NCBI RefSeq assembly: GCF_001586255.1
Contig: NZ_CP014544.1
Span: 186,001 to 250,000, forward strand
From: Zhongshania aliphaticivorans
GTDB taxonomy: Bacteria; Pseudomonadota; Gammaproteobacteria; Pseudomonadales; Spongiibacteraceae
Direction of reading: 5' to 3'
Length of the DNA: 64,000 nt
How positions within the stretch are numbered: the stretch's first letter is position 1; each line of letters starts with the position of its first letter. Position numbers and translations under genes: made by a program. Below are positions 55,843 through 64,000 of the stretch, piece by piece. The notes under the pieces are model-generated. The model searched no databases and was not told the origin of the DNA. It was given only the letters and a program-made list of their open reading frames with translations.

Positions 55843-57213
55843 CTACAATCTGTAGCGGGCTTTCTTTGTTTGCCAGTAATTAACGTGCTGTGCGTAAATA
55901 TTTTTCGATGGCAGTTTGGCTATATTTTGGTAAGCGCTACTTACCTTTGCTTTCCGAGCGAATACCATTCCGACATAGAGCCAAACAGGTGGTTGTGTGT
56001 AGTAAAAATTTGCCCAAGTAAACCAGAACATTAAACTGGCAATGTAGTACCAGAATAAAATCCATCGTATTTCGCCTCGGTAGGCATAGCTCCAGTCTTT
56101 TTGTCTAATTCCGGAATAGAGAACTGCGAGATTGAAGATGATGAAAAGAAAAACGCCGAGGTAGCCTCGTTTTAAATATTCCCAATAGAAGCCGACGTGC
56201 ACATTGTGGTTGCCGAATATAACTCCGGTAGTTAGGTGGGCGTCGTATCTTGCGGCGCCGCCAAAACCCATTAGGAGGTTTTCGCCACTGCCCTCTTTCG
56301 CGAATTTGCGTTTTACGCCTTCAATTTCGTGAATTCGGTCTGATATAGAAACACTTTGGGAGGTGGTTCCGGTACGAGCGATGGATACGAGTTGATTTAA
56401 GCGCGCAACAGATCGGCTTTCACTTTTTTGAATTTTGTAGTCTTGTATTGCTACGGCAGAGATAAATACTAGTGATATGGCGCTAACTATCGCAGCAAGA
56501 AGTATAAGCTTGTTGCGGTAGGATGTTTGAAAGAGTGTGGCAGTGAGGAAAATTAGTAGCCAGGCAATTAGCGTTCTGTTTAAGTTGGATATGATGGGGG
56601 CTAGGTAAACAACTATAGCAGCACAGGCGATGACACGTAGTAATAGCGATTTGTTAAATGTTGAGCTAAATAAAAGCAGAGCACTCAGGGCGACGAAGCC
56701 GGGATCTGCTCCGGGTTGTAGTCCGTTTGCAATGGCTATGATTAAGTGTAGAAAAATTAGTGTAAAAAATAAGCTGGAGCTTTTTGCGGTGCTGGTTTGA
56801 GGTGGTATAAAGCGGCCATAAAGGTAGAAAAACAGCATGCAAATGAAGAAGAACACCTGTTTTAGAAATATAATATCTATTTGTCCGCCGAGAAAGCTAA
56901 GAAGCATTGAGTATAGGTTTAGAAAGGCGTATGCAATAAATAACACATCCAGAATATTAATGAGTTTTGGGATGCGGGGCGGAATTTTGACTAGCATGTA
57001 GGCGGCTGCGAGTATTATCGCAAAACTGGCATAAAGACTGCGCTCTGAGGTGAGAAAGTAGAGGCTTCTGCCTTGTATCAGTACGTAAAGTACAATCACT
57101 GCTTCCATCGCAAAAAATGGTAATACTAACGACATAAATGCTGCGTGGCTTTTGCTGGCGCTTGGCCGTTCGTTTAGACGGCCTTTTGCGGCTAACATAG
57201 ATAAGAGTCCCAA
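55843..57213 (-). CDS. Putative polysaccharide polymerase / O-antigen ligase-like membrane protein
   Basis: A 456-residue membrane protein with about eleven helices and a long periplasmic loop around residues 260-340 containing SISDRIHEIEGVKRKF and GFGGAARYDAH, followed by GNHNVHVGFYWEYLKRGYLGV, a pattern seen in Wzy/WaaL proteins (His in the last loop). It overlaps the upstream glycosyltransferase by 22 bp. It is the second polymerase candidate of the locus, the other being at 38343. Confidence 0.65.
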   Translation of the reverse strand: MGLLSMLAAKGRLNERPSASKSHAAFMSLVLPFFAMEAVIVLYVLIQGRSLYFLTSERSLYASFAIILAAAYMLVKIPPRIPKLINILDVLFIAYAFLNLYSMLLSFLGGQIDIIFLKQVFFFICMLFFYLYGRFIPPQTSTAKSSSLFFTLIFLHLIIAIANGLQPGADPGFVALSALLLFSSTFNKSLLLRVIACAAIVVYLAPIISNLNRTLIAWLLIFLTATLFQTSYRNKLILLAAIVSAISLVFISAVAIQDYKIQKSESRSVARLNQLVSIARTGTTSQSVSISDRIHEIEGVKRKFAKEGSGENLLMGFGGAARYDAHLTTGVIFGNHNVHVGFYWEYLKRGYLGVFLFIIFNLAVLYSGIRQKDWSYAYRGEIRWILFWYYIASLMFWFTWANFYYTQPPVWLYVGMVFARKAKVSSAYQNIAKLPSKNIYAQHVNYWQTKKARYRL

Positions 57214-58175
57214 AATTCAGCTACCCGCTTTTGGCCATAATGGAGTTCGGCGGCGTTAAAAACCTCCCTACGACTACAACGGGTAGTGCGGTTATCGGCT
57301 ATAGAATGCACCATATAGCTGAGTTCCCGGAGTTCTTGAAAGACATAGTCTCCTTTGCAGTTGGCGGGACCGTGTGCTCTCCGAGAAAGAGTCAGGCAGC
57401 CCGCAGTTTTGGCAAGATAATAGGTACCTGAAACGATTGCTGACTGACCATCGTGGGCGACAACCACTACCTCGGAGTCGGATAGCAGTGTGATCATTTC
57501 TGGGTCTGAAAGCCGTCTAAGAATAAATTTTACGTTGAGCTGTTTGGCACTTACTATTGCCTCTAATTGTTGGTGGTATTCGCTGGAGCTGGGTTTTCCT
57601 GCGATGACAAGTTCGATATTCGGCGGCCAGTTTTGGAGAATTTCGTCTATTTTTTTGTAAGGATCGACAGACCCGACAATAGAAAACCGGCAGCGGGTTT
57701 GGTGGTCATCCTCGCTATATGGCGCGGTTTGATAGAGGGGGTGAGGTAGGAACTTGTAGCCTTCCCCACTTTTCTCAGGAAAGTGGCTTAATTTTACGTA
57801 TGCTAGTTTTTCCTGCAAGCGCACTATAAGTTTTGCAAGCCGAAGTGCGAGGCCGCGAGCACCGTGCGGTGTATGGTTGTGTCGCACGTATATCAGTCGT
57901 GATCGAGATACGATGATAAAAAGCAGCATAGCCGCGATTTTCAAGGTGTTTTTCCATATCACACCACCGCTGTTATTGACGCAGTGGGATTCTAGCCAGT
58001 TAGCGATGACATAGTGTTTGGTCAGTAGCTTGCTTCGCGGGAGTTTGTAGATATCCACGACTTGAAAGCCAAGGGAGCTTATTAGCTCTCGGTTGATTTC
58101 GTTGTAGGCGTTATCCCTGTTGTCAAAGGGGAAGTAGATTACCTGCTTCGACCAGCGCTTGGATGAATTGCTCAT
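57192..58175 (-). CDS. Putative glycosyltransferase (GT-B fold)
   Basis: A 327-residue protein of GT-B type. It opens QVIYFPFDNRDNAYNEIN, has a hydrophobic segment near residues 80-95 that may dip into the membrane and YVRHNHTPHGARG. The second domain has FSIVGSVDPYKKIDEIL and ELVIAGKPSSSEYHQQL, as in GT4-like enzymes, but the usual E-x7-E donor motif is replaced by VVAHDGQSAIVSGTYYLA. It is the first gene of the leftward unit. Function beyond glycosyl transfer is not evident. Confidence 0.68.
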   Translation of the reverse strand: MSNSSKRWSKQVIYFPFDNRDNAYNEINRELISSLGFQVVDIYKLPRSKLLTKHYVIANWLESHCVNNSGGVIWKNTLKIAAMLLFIIVSRSRLIYVRHNHTPHGARGLALRLAKLIVRLQEKLAYVKLSHFPEKSGEGYKFLPHPLYQTAPYSEDDHQTRCRFSIVGSVDPYKKIDEILQNWPPNIELVIAGKPSSSEYHQQLEAIVSAKQLNVKFILRRLSDPEMITLLSDSEVVVVAHDGQSAIVSGTYYLAKTAGCLTLSRRAHGPANCKGDYVFQELRELSYMVHSIADNRTTRCSRREVFNAAELHYGQKRVAEFWDSYLC

Positions 58176-58904
58176 TAACTTATATACAGATGACTGAAAA
58201 GAAGGAGGCTGATGGACGGATTACAGCAGTTTCTCTCCGCAGCGCTGTATTCACCGAGCGCTAAAGATAGTGGCGTTAAAACATATTGAGGGAATATTCA
58301 TGGTGCATTATACATCCTTGTTTAGTGGCTGATAATTGATGTAACGTTATCTACTCTTGCAATCCCTGCGCCAAGTAAAAGTAGGAATTTCGACGCCTTG
58401 TTTGATGCCCGGCGCTGCTTCCCAGCTTGTGATTTTCCTGATGGCCTTATTGGTGACGTCAATATTGAGAATGAACGCATTCTATCTTAGATCTATTTTA
58501 TTGCAAGCTTGTGACTCTTTGTGGTGCGAGGGGGCCAATCTTGTGCGCATTGCTATGTGGAATGTCGCAACTTATTCCTTTATTATTGCCGAGCTTCAAC
58601 TTGCCGTTACATAAAGTCATTTAGGCTGGCGAATTGTATTTATAGTATGGCTAGAAATATTTTTGATTTCTGTTGTTCGTTGGCGGCTTTTTAGTTGGTA
58701 TTTAAGTTGCTAGATCAACTGGGTTGATCGAAGTGGGTCGCGTAGGTTTCAAGGATGATTTATGGCGTGTCAAATCTTGCCGGATATATAATCAAATTCT
58801 GTCTTTTATATCGCCGCGTGTTTCTGACGTTTTCGCGTTTGTCCTATATATGATTCCCTAGAAAACTCTGGGGTGGATTGTGGTGCGTTTAAATTGGTGA
58901 ATTG
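58176..58904. promoter_or_regulatory. Divergent intergenic region between the leftward unit and wzc copy 2
   Basis: About 730 bp with no repeat of the REP-like family. It should hold promoters for both directions. An 85-residue frame at 58357-58614 has a hydrophobic stretch but no clear ribosome binding site or family, and I do not call it a gene. Confidence 0.45.
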
Positions 58905-61145
58905 ATGAATTCTTATAGTGTAGATAACGGTACTGCTCAGGGAGTCGAGCAAAGTGAGATTGATATGAGCTCCTTGATTGAAAAGCTCGCTCATTATCGC
59001 GTAATGCTTGTGTTATCGATTATTGCTGCACTTGGTGTTGGTGTGTTTTATCTGTGGGTGACTCCTCCAGTTTATCAGGCAAACGTCATTATTCAGGTTG
59101 AAAGCAAGAAAAGCCTTATTCCCGGTATGGATGAAGTGACTAAGGCCTTGGTCGCGTCATCTGAAACGTCTACAGAAATTGAAATTATGCGTAGTCGCAC
59201 GATAGTTGAAGAGGCTATTGAGCGACTGTCTCTCGACTTGAGGGCGGTGCCGAAGTATTTCCCAGTCGTTGGTGAAGCCTTAGCGAGAGGCTATCCTAGT
59301 AGCTCCAGTGTAAGCCAAGCCCCGTTGGGGTTGGTGAGCTATGGTTGGGGGGGCGAGCTAATTGACTTTAATGTTTTTCGTGTACCGGAGTTCCGAAAAG
59401 GGCGTGAGCATATCCTTCGGTATCTCGGTGAGGGGAGGTATGAACTCTATGATTCTGATGATCAGTTGGTGTTAACCGGAAGCATTGACGAGCAGAAAAA
59501 TATAGCAGGGTATAGTGTTCATGTTAACAGTATTCGTGCTCGTGCAGGAACTGAGTTTTTGGTTAGTCGGCAACATCGATTGGATGCAATTCTCTACTAT
59601 CAATCATTGCTTAATGCGACAGAGGTTGGGCTTGATACTGGAATTATTGAGTTAACCACTGAGCACCAAGATCCCAATGTTGCATTACAGTTTCTTGATA
59701 TAGTCGCTAAGAGTTTTATAAGAAGAAATGTCGATCGCCATTCTGAGGAGGCGTCTAAAAGTTTAGCCTTTCTAAAAAGCCAATTGCCTCAGATCACGGC
59801 AGAGCTAGAAAAATATGAAGCGGCTTTTAATCTTTACAAAGTTGAGGTCGGGTCGGTTGATATTAGTCTGGAGACCGGAGCCCTGCTTGATCAAATCGTT
59901 GGGATTGAGTCTGAGTTAGCCAAACTGCGGATTGAGAAAATCGAGTTAGAGCGTAAGTTTAATCACGGTCACCCCAGTTTCGATACGCTGCAGCAGAAAA
60001 TCAATGCACTTCAAAGCAATAAGGCGGAATTAAACTCTAAGGTGGCCAGTCTTCCCGAGACTCAGCAGGAGTTGTTCAGCCTGAGACGAAATCTTGATGT
60101 TAGCACCGAAATTTACACCCAGATGCTTAACAATATTCAAGAACTGGATATTGTTAGGGCGGGAACCGTGGGGAACGTTAGGGTTATTGATCCGCCGATA
60201 GTAAATAGTAAAGCGCCAGTTAAGCCTAAAAAAGTCCTCGTGCTATTGGTGGCTGGCTGTGTGGGTATGGTCTTAGGTCTTGCGTTGATTGTGGTGCGGG
60301 AAAGCTTGCGCCGAGGGGTGATGACAGTAGCTGATCTTGAGGAAGTTGGTTTGCCGGTCTACGCATCCATTCCGTTGTCTGATCAACAAGAAAAACTAAA
60401 TATTGTCGGTAAGTCTCGGAGGGGAGCAGCTCGTAAGGAGAAAGAGTACGGTCTTTTGTTGGCGGCGGCTAACCCCGCTGATATTGCAATTGAGTCGTTA
60501 AGAAGTTTGCGCACTAGTTTGCATTTCGCCATGTTGGAAGCGGATAACAATATCATTATGATTTCTGGCCCGAGTCCAGGTGTCGGTAAGTCTTTTGTTT
60601 CTGGTAACTTGGCTGCGGTTATTGCGCAGACAGGTAGAAAAGTGCTGGTTGTCGATGCCGATATGCGTCGCGGCCACATGCACAAAATGCTTGGTGTCCA
60701 GTTGGAGTCAGGTTTATCTGAGGTATTGTCGGGCCAAATGGAATTAAACGCTGCAATTAAACCGACGATAGTGGATGGCTTGTATGTGCTCACACGTGGC
60801 ACCGCGCCGCCAAATCCCTCTGAGTTGCTGATGAGCAAAGGGGGGGAGGATTTGTTTAGCACGATCGGAGCCGATTTCGATCTGGTGATTGTCGATACTC
60901 CGCCAGTAATGGCGGTAACAGATGCAACGATTGTTGGGCAGTATTGCGGGGCAACAATGTTGGTAACCAGATTCTGCGTCAGTTTGCAGAAGGAGGTTGA
61001 GGTGACCCATAAGCGTTTACTGCAAAACGGCATTGCGGTTAAAGGTGTGGTGCTGAACGCTGTTGAGCGGCCTGCGACGAGCTATGCTTATGGTTACGGC
61101 TATAGTCACTACAACTACAATTATTATGGTAAGCGTGAATCGTGA
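58905..61145 (+). CDS. wzc: Wzc-type polysaccharide co-polymerase / BY-kinase (copy 2)
   Basis: A 746-residue paralogue of the Wzc at 31465. The start is ATG 58905 (a TTG precedes it directly). Membrane helices lie near residues 30-50 and about 445; the periplasmic Wzz part has PGMDEVTKALVASSETSTE and PETQQELFSLRRN. The kinase has Walker A GPSPGVGKSF, Walker A' VLVVDADMRRG and Walker B LVIVDTPPVMAV. The tail SYAYGYGYSHYNYNYYGKRE is the tyrosine cluster. It has no wza partner inside the window and may be the start of a second export unit continuing past its end. Confidence 0.94.
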   Translation: MNSYSVDNGTAQGVEQSEIDMSSLIEKLAHYRVMLVLSIIAALGVGVFYLWVTPPVYQANVIIQVESKKSLIPGMDEVTKALVASSETSTEIEIMRSRTIVEEAIERLSLDLRAVPKYFPVVGEALARGYPSSSSVSQAPLGLVSYGWGGELIDFNVFRVPEFRKGREHILRYLGEGRYELYDSDDQLVLTGSIDEQKNIAGYSVHVNSIRARAGTEFLVSRQHRLDAILYYQSLLNATEVGLDTGIIELTTEHQDPNVALQFLDIVAKSFIRRNVDRHSEEASKSLAFLKSQLPQITAELEKYEAAFNLYKVEVGSVDISLETGALLDQIVGIESELAKLRIEKIELERKFNHGHPSFDTLQQKINALQSNKAELNSKVASLPETQQELFSLRRNLDVSTEIYTQMLNNIQELDIVRAGTVGNVRVIDPPIVNSKAPVKPKKVLVLLVAGCVGMVLGLALIVVRESLRRGVMTVADLEEVGLPVYASIPLSDQQEKLNIVGKSRRGAARKEKEYGLLLAAANPADIAIESLRSLRTSLHFAMLEADNNIIMISGPSPGVGKSFVSGNLAAVIAQTGRKVLVVDADMRRGHMHKMLGVQLESGLSEVLSGQMELNAAIKPTIVDGLYVLTRGTAPPNPSELLMSKGGEDLFSTIGADFDLVIVDTPPVMAVTDATIVGQYCGATMLVTRFCVSLQKEVEVTHKRLLQNGIAVKGVVLNAVERPATSYAYGYGYSHYNYNYYGKRES

Positions 61146-61263
61146 GACAATGGGTTTCGCTCCTTAGCGGGATTTTTGCTAAGTTAGCGGTTTTTGGGTG
61201 CAAGGTTTGCGGTGCAGCTGTGGTTGCATCGCCCAGCTAATTCTTTTTAATAAGGCATTTTCC

Positions 61264-62604
61264 ATGAGGGTTACAGTCTTCGGTATTGGTTATGTGGGCC
61301 TTGTGCAGGCCGCTGTTTTGGCTGAGGTTGGCCACGATGTGGTGTGTGTAGATATTAATGCCGAGCGGGTCGAGAACCTTAAAAAGGGCATTATCCCTAT
61401 TTATGAACCCGGTTTAACACCCTTGGTGCAGCGTAATTACGAGGCGGGTCGTTTGCAGTTCACTACCGATGCTGCGATGGGCGTTGAGCATGGCCGTATA
61501 CAGTTTATTGCAGTGGGCACCCCACCCGATGAAGATGGCTCTGCCGATTTACAGTATGTGTTGGCAGTGGCAAAGACCATTGCGACGTATATGGAATCGC
61601 CCAAAATTATTGTGGATAAATCCACTGTGCCGGTGGGTACCGCCGATAAGGTGAGCGCCTGTGTGGCGGCGGTGTTGGCCGAGCGTGGTGTTGATCTGGT
61701 TTTTGACGTGGTGTCTAACCCCGAGTTTTTGAAAGAAGGCGCGGCGGTGGCCGATTGCCAGCGGCCAGACCGGATTGTGATTGGTACGGATAGCCCCGCT
61801 GTAGAAGAAAAAATGCGCGAGTTGTATGCGCCGTTTAACCGCAATCACGAGCGCATGATTGTGATGGATGTGCGCTCAGCGGAGCTAACCAAATACGCCG
61901 CCAATTGCATGTTGGCGACGAAAATCAGCTTTATGAATGAAATGGCAAACCTAGCGGAATTGTTAGGTGCCGATATTGAAAAGGTGCGCCAGGGCATTGG
62001 TTCTGACCCGCGTATTGGTTACCACTTTATTTATCCCGGTTGTGGTTACGGCGGGTCTTGCTTCCCCAAAGACGTGCAAGCCTTGGTTAAAACGGCGGAG
62101 AAGGTCGGTTATGTGCCCGCTTTGTTGAAGTCGGTAGAGCAAGTGAACTACCGCCAAAAAGATAAATTGTTTGCGCATGTGAACGCCTATTTTGACGGTG
62201 ATTTGGCGGGTAAGCGCATTGCCTTGTGGGGTTTGTCGTTTAAGCCAAACACCGACGATATGCGCGATGCGCCAAGCCGCGTGCTAATGGAGAAGTTGTG
62301 GGCGGCTGGTGCGGTGGTGCAGGCCTTTGACCCCGAGGCAATGAATGAGGCACAGCGCATTTATGGCACTCGGGCTGATTTAAGTTTAATGGGCACCAAA
62401 GAAGCCGCCCTGCGTGGCGCTGATGCCTTAGTGGTGTGTACCGAATGGAACGCCTTTAAAGCACCGGATTTTGAGGTTGTTAAAGAGCATTTGAAACACC
62501 CCGTTATTATTGATGGTCGCAATTTGTATGACCCAGATATGCTTGAGGCTTATGGGATAGCTTATTACGGGATTGGCCGTGGGCGGAGTGTGGCGACCTC
62601 ATAA
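61264..62604 (+). CDS. ugd: UDP-glucose 6-dehydrogenase (copy 2)
   Basis: A 446-residue enzyme nearly collinear with copy 1, starting at ATG 61264 ([19 protein letters not shown]); the open frame further upstream is not conserved. NAD motif, catalytic [18 protein letters not shown] and [16 protein letters not shown] are all present. The two copies differ by scattered substitutions, so this is not a very recent exact duplication. It lies between wzc copy 2 and manC. Confidence 0.96.
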   Translation: MRVTVFGIGYVGLVQAAVLAEVGHDVVCVDINAERVENLKKGIIPIYEPGLTPLVQRNYEAGRLQFTTDAAMGVEHGRIQFIAVGTPPDEDGSADLQYVLAVAKTIATYMESPKIIVDKSTVPVGTADKVSACVAAVLAERGVDLVFDVVSNPEFLKEGAAVADCQRPDRIVIGTDSPAVEEKMRELYAPFNRNHERMIVMDVRSAELTKYAANCMLATKISFMNEMANLAELLGADIEKVRQGIGSDPRIGYHFIYPGCGYGGSCFPKDVQALVKTAEKVGYVPALLKSVEQVNYRQKDKLFAHVNAYFDGDLAGKRIALWGLSFKPNTDDMRDAPSRVLMEKLWAAGAVVQAFDPEAMNEAQRIYGTRADLSLMGTKEAALRGADALVVCTEWNAFKAPDFEVVKEHLKHPVIIDGRNLYDPDMLEAYGIAYYGIGRGRSVATS

Positions 62605-62735
62605 TCAAACTAAAGGACGGTAATTTACTGTGCTTGTTTCTATATTTACTGCATCTATAGTCGTCGTGATTCCACAAGTACCTATGCTGCGTAATATTAA
62701 GGAATGTCTGCTTTAAATTTTATAGAGGTTGTACT

Positions 62736-64000
62736 ATGCACGTAGTTATTATGGCCGGTGGTAGCGGAAGTCGTTTATGGCCTTCTAGTCGTAGTTTGTT
62801 CCCCAAGCAGTTTCTATCTGTAGTGGGAAAAGACACCATGCTGCAAGCCACGCTTGCGCGGGTTGACGGTTTGAGTGCTGGCAGTACGTCGGTTATTTGC
62901 AATGAAGAGCACCGCTTTGTGGTGGCACAGCAGGCGCAGGAGTTCGGTGCCGAGTTAAGTTCTATTATTTTAGAGCCTGTTGGTCGTAATACGGCACCGG
63001 CAATTGCGTTAGCTGCATTTGATGCCCTTGAGTCTGCAGGGGATAAAGCGCCGTTGTTGCTGATTATGGCGGCAGATCACGTGATTAATGATGTGGCGGC
63101 GTTTCACGCGGCGGTTAACGTTGCGCAGGTGCAGGCTGAGGCGGGAAGTTTAGTGACCTTTGGGATTGTTCCCGAGTCTGCGCATACTGGCTATGGTTAT
63201 ATTCAGCGCGGCGCTGAGGTAGTTGGTCAGGGCGGGGCGTTTGGGGTTTCTCGTTTTGTTGAGAAGCCGGATGCTGCTACAGCACAGAGCTATATGGATG
63301 CGGGTGGCTATTACTGGAATAGCGGTATGTTCTTGTTTGCCGCCGATGTGTATTTGAATGAGCTAAAGACCTTTAGGCCCGATATTTACACTGCCTGCGA
63401 AAAGGCCTTTGCGAATCGTCAGCGCGATAAAGACTTTTTACGTATAGATGCCGATGCCTTTATGGCCTGCCCAGATGAATCTATTGACTATGCGGTGATG
63501 GAAAAAACCGACAAAGCGGTGGTGGTGCCGCTCTCTGCGGGTTGGAGCGATGTTGGGGCGTGGTCGTCGCTATGGGAAATTGGCGACCAAGACGCATCTG
63601 GCAATGTGAGCAGTGGTGATGTGCTGAGCCACAATACCGTTAACTCGTATATTCGCGCAGAGCACCGTTTGGTGGCCACGGTGGGTTTAGACAATGTGGT
63701 GGTGGTTGAAACTAACGATGCGGTGTTGGTTGCCGCTAAAGACCAGGTGCAAGATGTTAAAAAGATTGTTGAGGCTTTAAAGGCGCAGAATCGCAGTGAG
63801 GTTTCGCAGCACCGTCATGTTTATCGGCCGTGGGGTGTTTACGACTCTATCGACAATGGCGAGCGCTATCAGGTTAAGCGGATTACCGTAAAGCCGGGGG
63901 CGAAGCTGTCGGTGCAAATGCATCACCACCGCGCCGAGCATTGGATTGTGGTGTCGGGTACCGCCAAAGTAACCAATGGTGATAAAGAGATAATGCTGAC
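62736..64000 (+). CDS. manC: Mannose-1-phosphate guanylyltransferase / mannose-6-phosphate isomerase (partial, 3' end outside window)
   Basis: The frame starts at ATG 62736 after AGAGG and is still open at the last base (421 complete codons visible). [21 protein letters not shown] is the nucleotide-binding signature; FVEKPD and [10 protein letters not shown] are conserved in the transferase. The C-terminal cupin part begins [19 protein letters not shown] and reaches [17 protein letters not shown], so only a short tail is missing. It makes GDP-mannose, a further sugar donor for the polysaccharide. Confidence 0.95.
   Translation, partial: MHVVIMAGGSGSRLWPSSRSLFPKQFLSVVGKDTMLQATLARVDGLSAGSTSVICNEEHRFVVAQQAQEFGAELSSIILEPVGRNTAPAIALAAFDALESAGDKAPLLLIMAADHVINDVAAFHAAVNVAQVQAEAGSLVTFGIVPESAHTGYGYIQRGAEVVGQGGAFGVSRFVEKPDAATAQSYMDAGGYYWNSGMFLFAADVYLNELKTFRPDIYTACEKAFANRQRDKDFLRIDADAFMACPDESIDYAVMEKTDKAVVVPLSAGWSDVGAWSSLWEIGDQDASGNVSSGDVLSHNTVNSYIRAEHRLVATVGLDNVVVVETNDAVLVAAKDQVQDVKKIVEALKAQNRSEVSQHRHVYRPWGVYDSIDNGERYQVKRITVKPGAKLSVQMHHHRAEHWIVVSGTAKVTNGDKEIML

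Noticed and set aside
58357-58614. 85-residue open frame in the gap before wzc copy 2
   Set aside because: It has a hydrophobic stretch but no recognisable family and no convincing ribosome binding site; left unannotated.
60383-61033. 216-residue open frame antisense to wzc copy 2
   Set aside because: It is the reverse complement of the conserved kinase domain; smaller antisense frames at 2835-3284 (amtB) and 12738-13214 (dapF) have the same explanation.

Overview
The window looks like the chromosome of a marine, aerobic gammaproteobacterium related to Pseudomonas and Cellvibrionales (a Spongiibacteraceae-type genome is my best guess). The reasons are a class I adenylate cyclase, the order lptM-lysA-dapF-DUF484-xerC-HAD hydrolase as in Pseudomonas, a SutA-like gene between the ammonium-transport genes and that block, and exopolysaccharide genes with sulfotransferases. 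The taxonomic call is inference from gene order and protein families.

Region 1 (1-7.3 kb) is nitrogen-related. It holds a TorF-type porin, glnK and amtB behind a sigma-54-like promoter with two NtrC-like sites, then a second PII gene and a small SutA-like gene. Region 2 (7.3-27.5 kb) is housekeeping: HAD hydrolase, xerC, an alpha/beta hydrolase, DUF484, dapF, lysA, lptM, cyaY, cyaA, a hydantoinase/oxoprolinase, mutM, gamma-glutamyltransferase, a GIY-YIG protein, a YfhL-type ferredoxin and coaD. It is repeatedly split by arrays of one REP-like palindromic repeat family and by insertion sequences. Three complete elements are present: IS481-like (4679-5978), IS110-like (about 15504-16693) and IS66-like (27709-30185). 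All three sit in or at the edge of the same repeat family.

Region 3 (31.4-64 kb) is a large Wzx/Wzy-type exopolysaccharide locus. Wza and a first Wzc kinase read leftward and diverge from a rightward block. That block holds an initiating phosphoglycosyltransferase, a sulfotransferase, a putative polymerase, three glycosyltransferases, rfbB, rfbA, an acyltransferase, ugd, rfbC, rfbD, a flippase, a methyltransferase, a second sulfotransferase and a second acyltransferase. A leftward block follows with three glycosyltransferases and a second putative polymerase. The window ends with a second Wzc, a second Ugd and the start of manC. Together these genes provide dTDP-rhamnose, UDP-glucuronate and GDP-mannose and predict a sulfated, acylated, acidic polysaccharide.

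The most notable observation is in the non-coding left end of the IS110 element. It can be folded as a bridge RNA whose two target-loop segments match the left and right halves of the repeat into which the element is inserted. Repeat coordinates are approximate; nothing was computed beyond reading the sequence.
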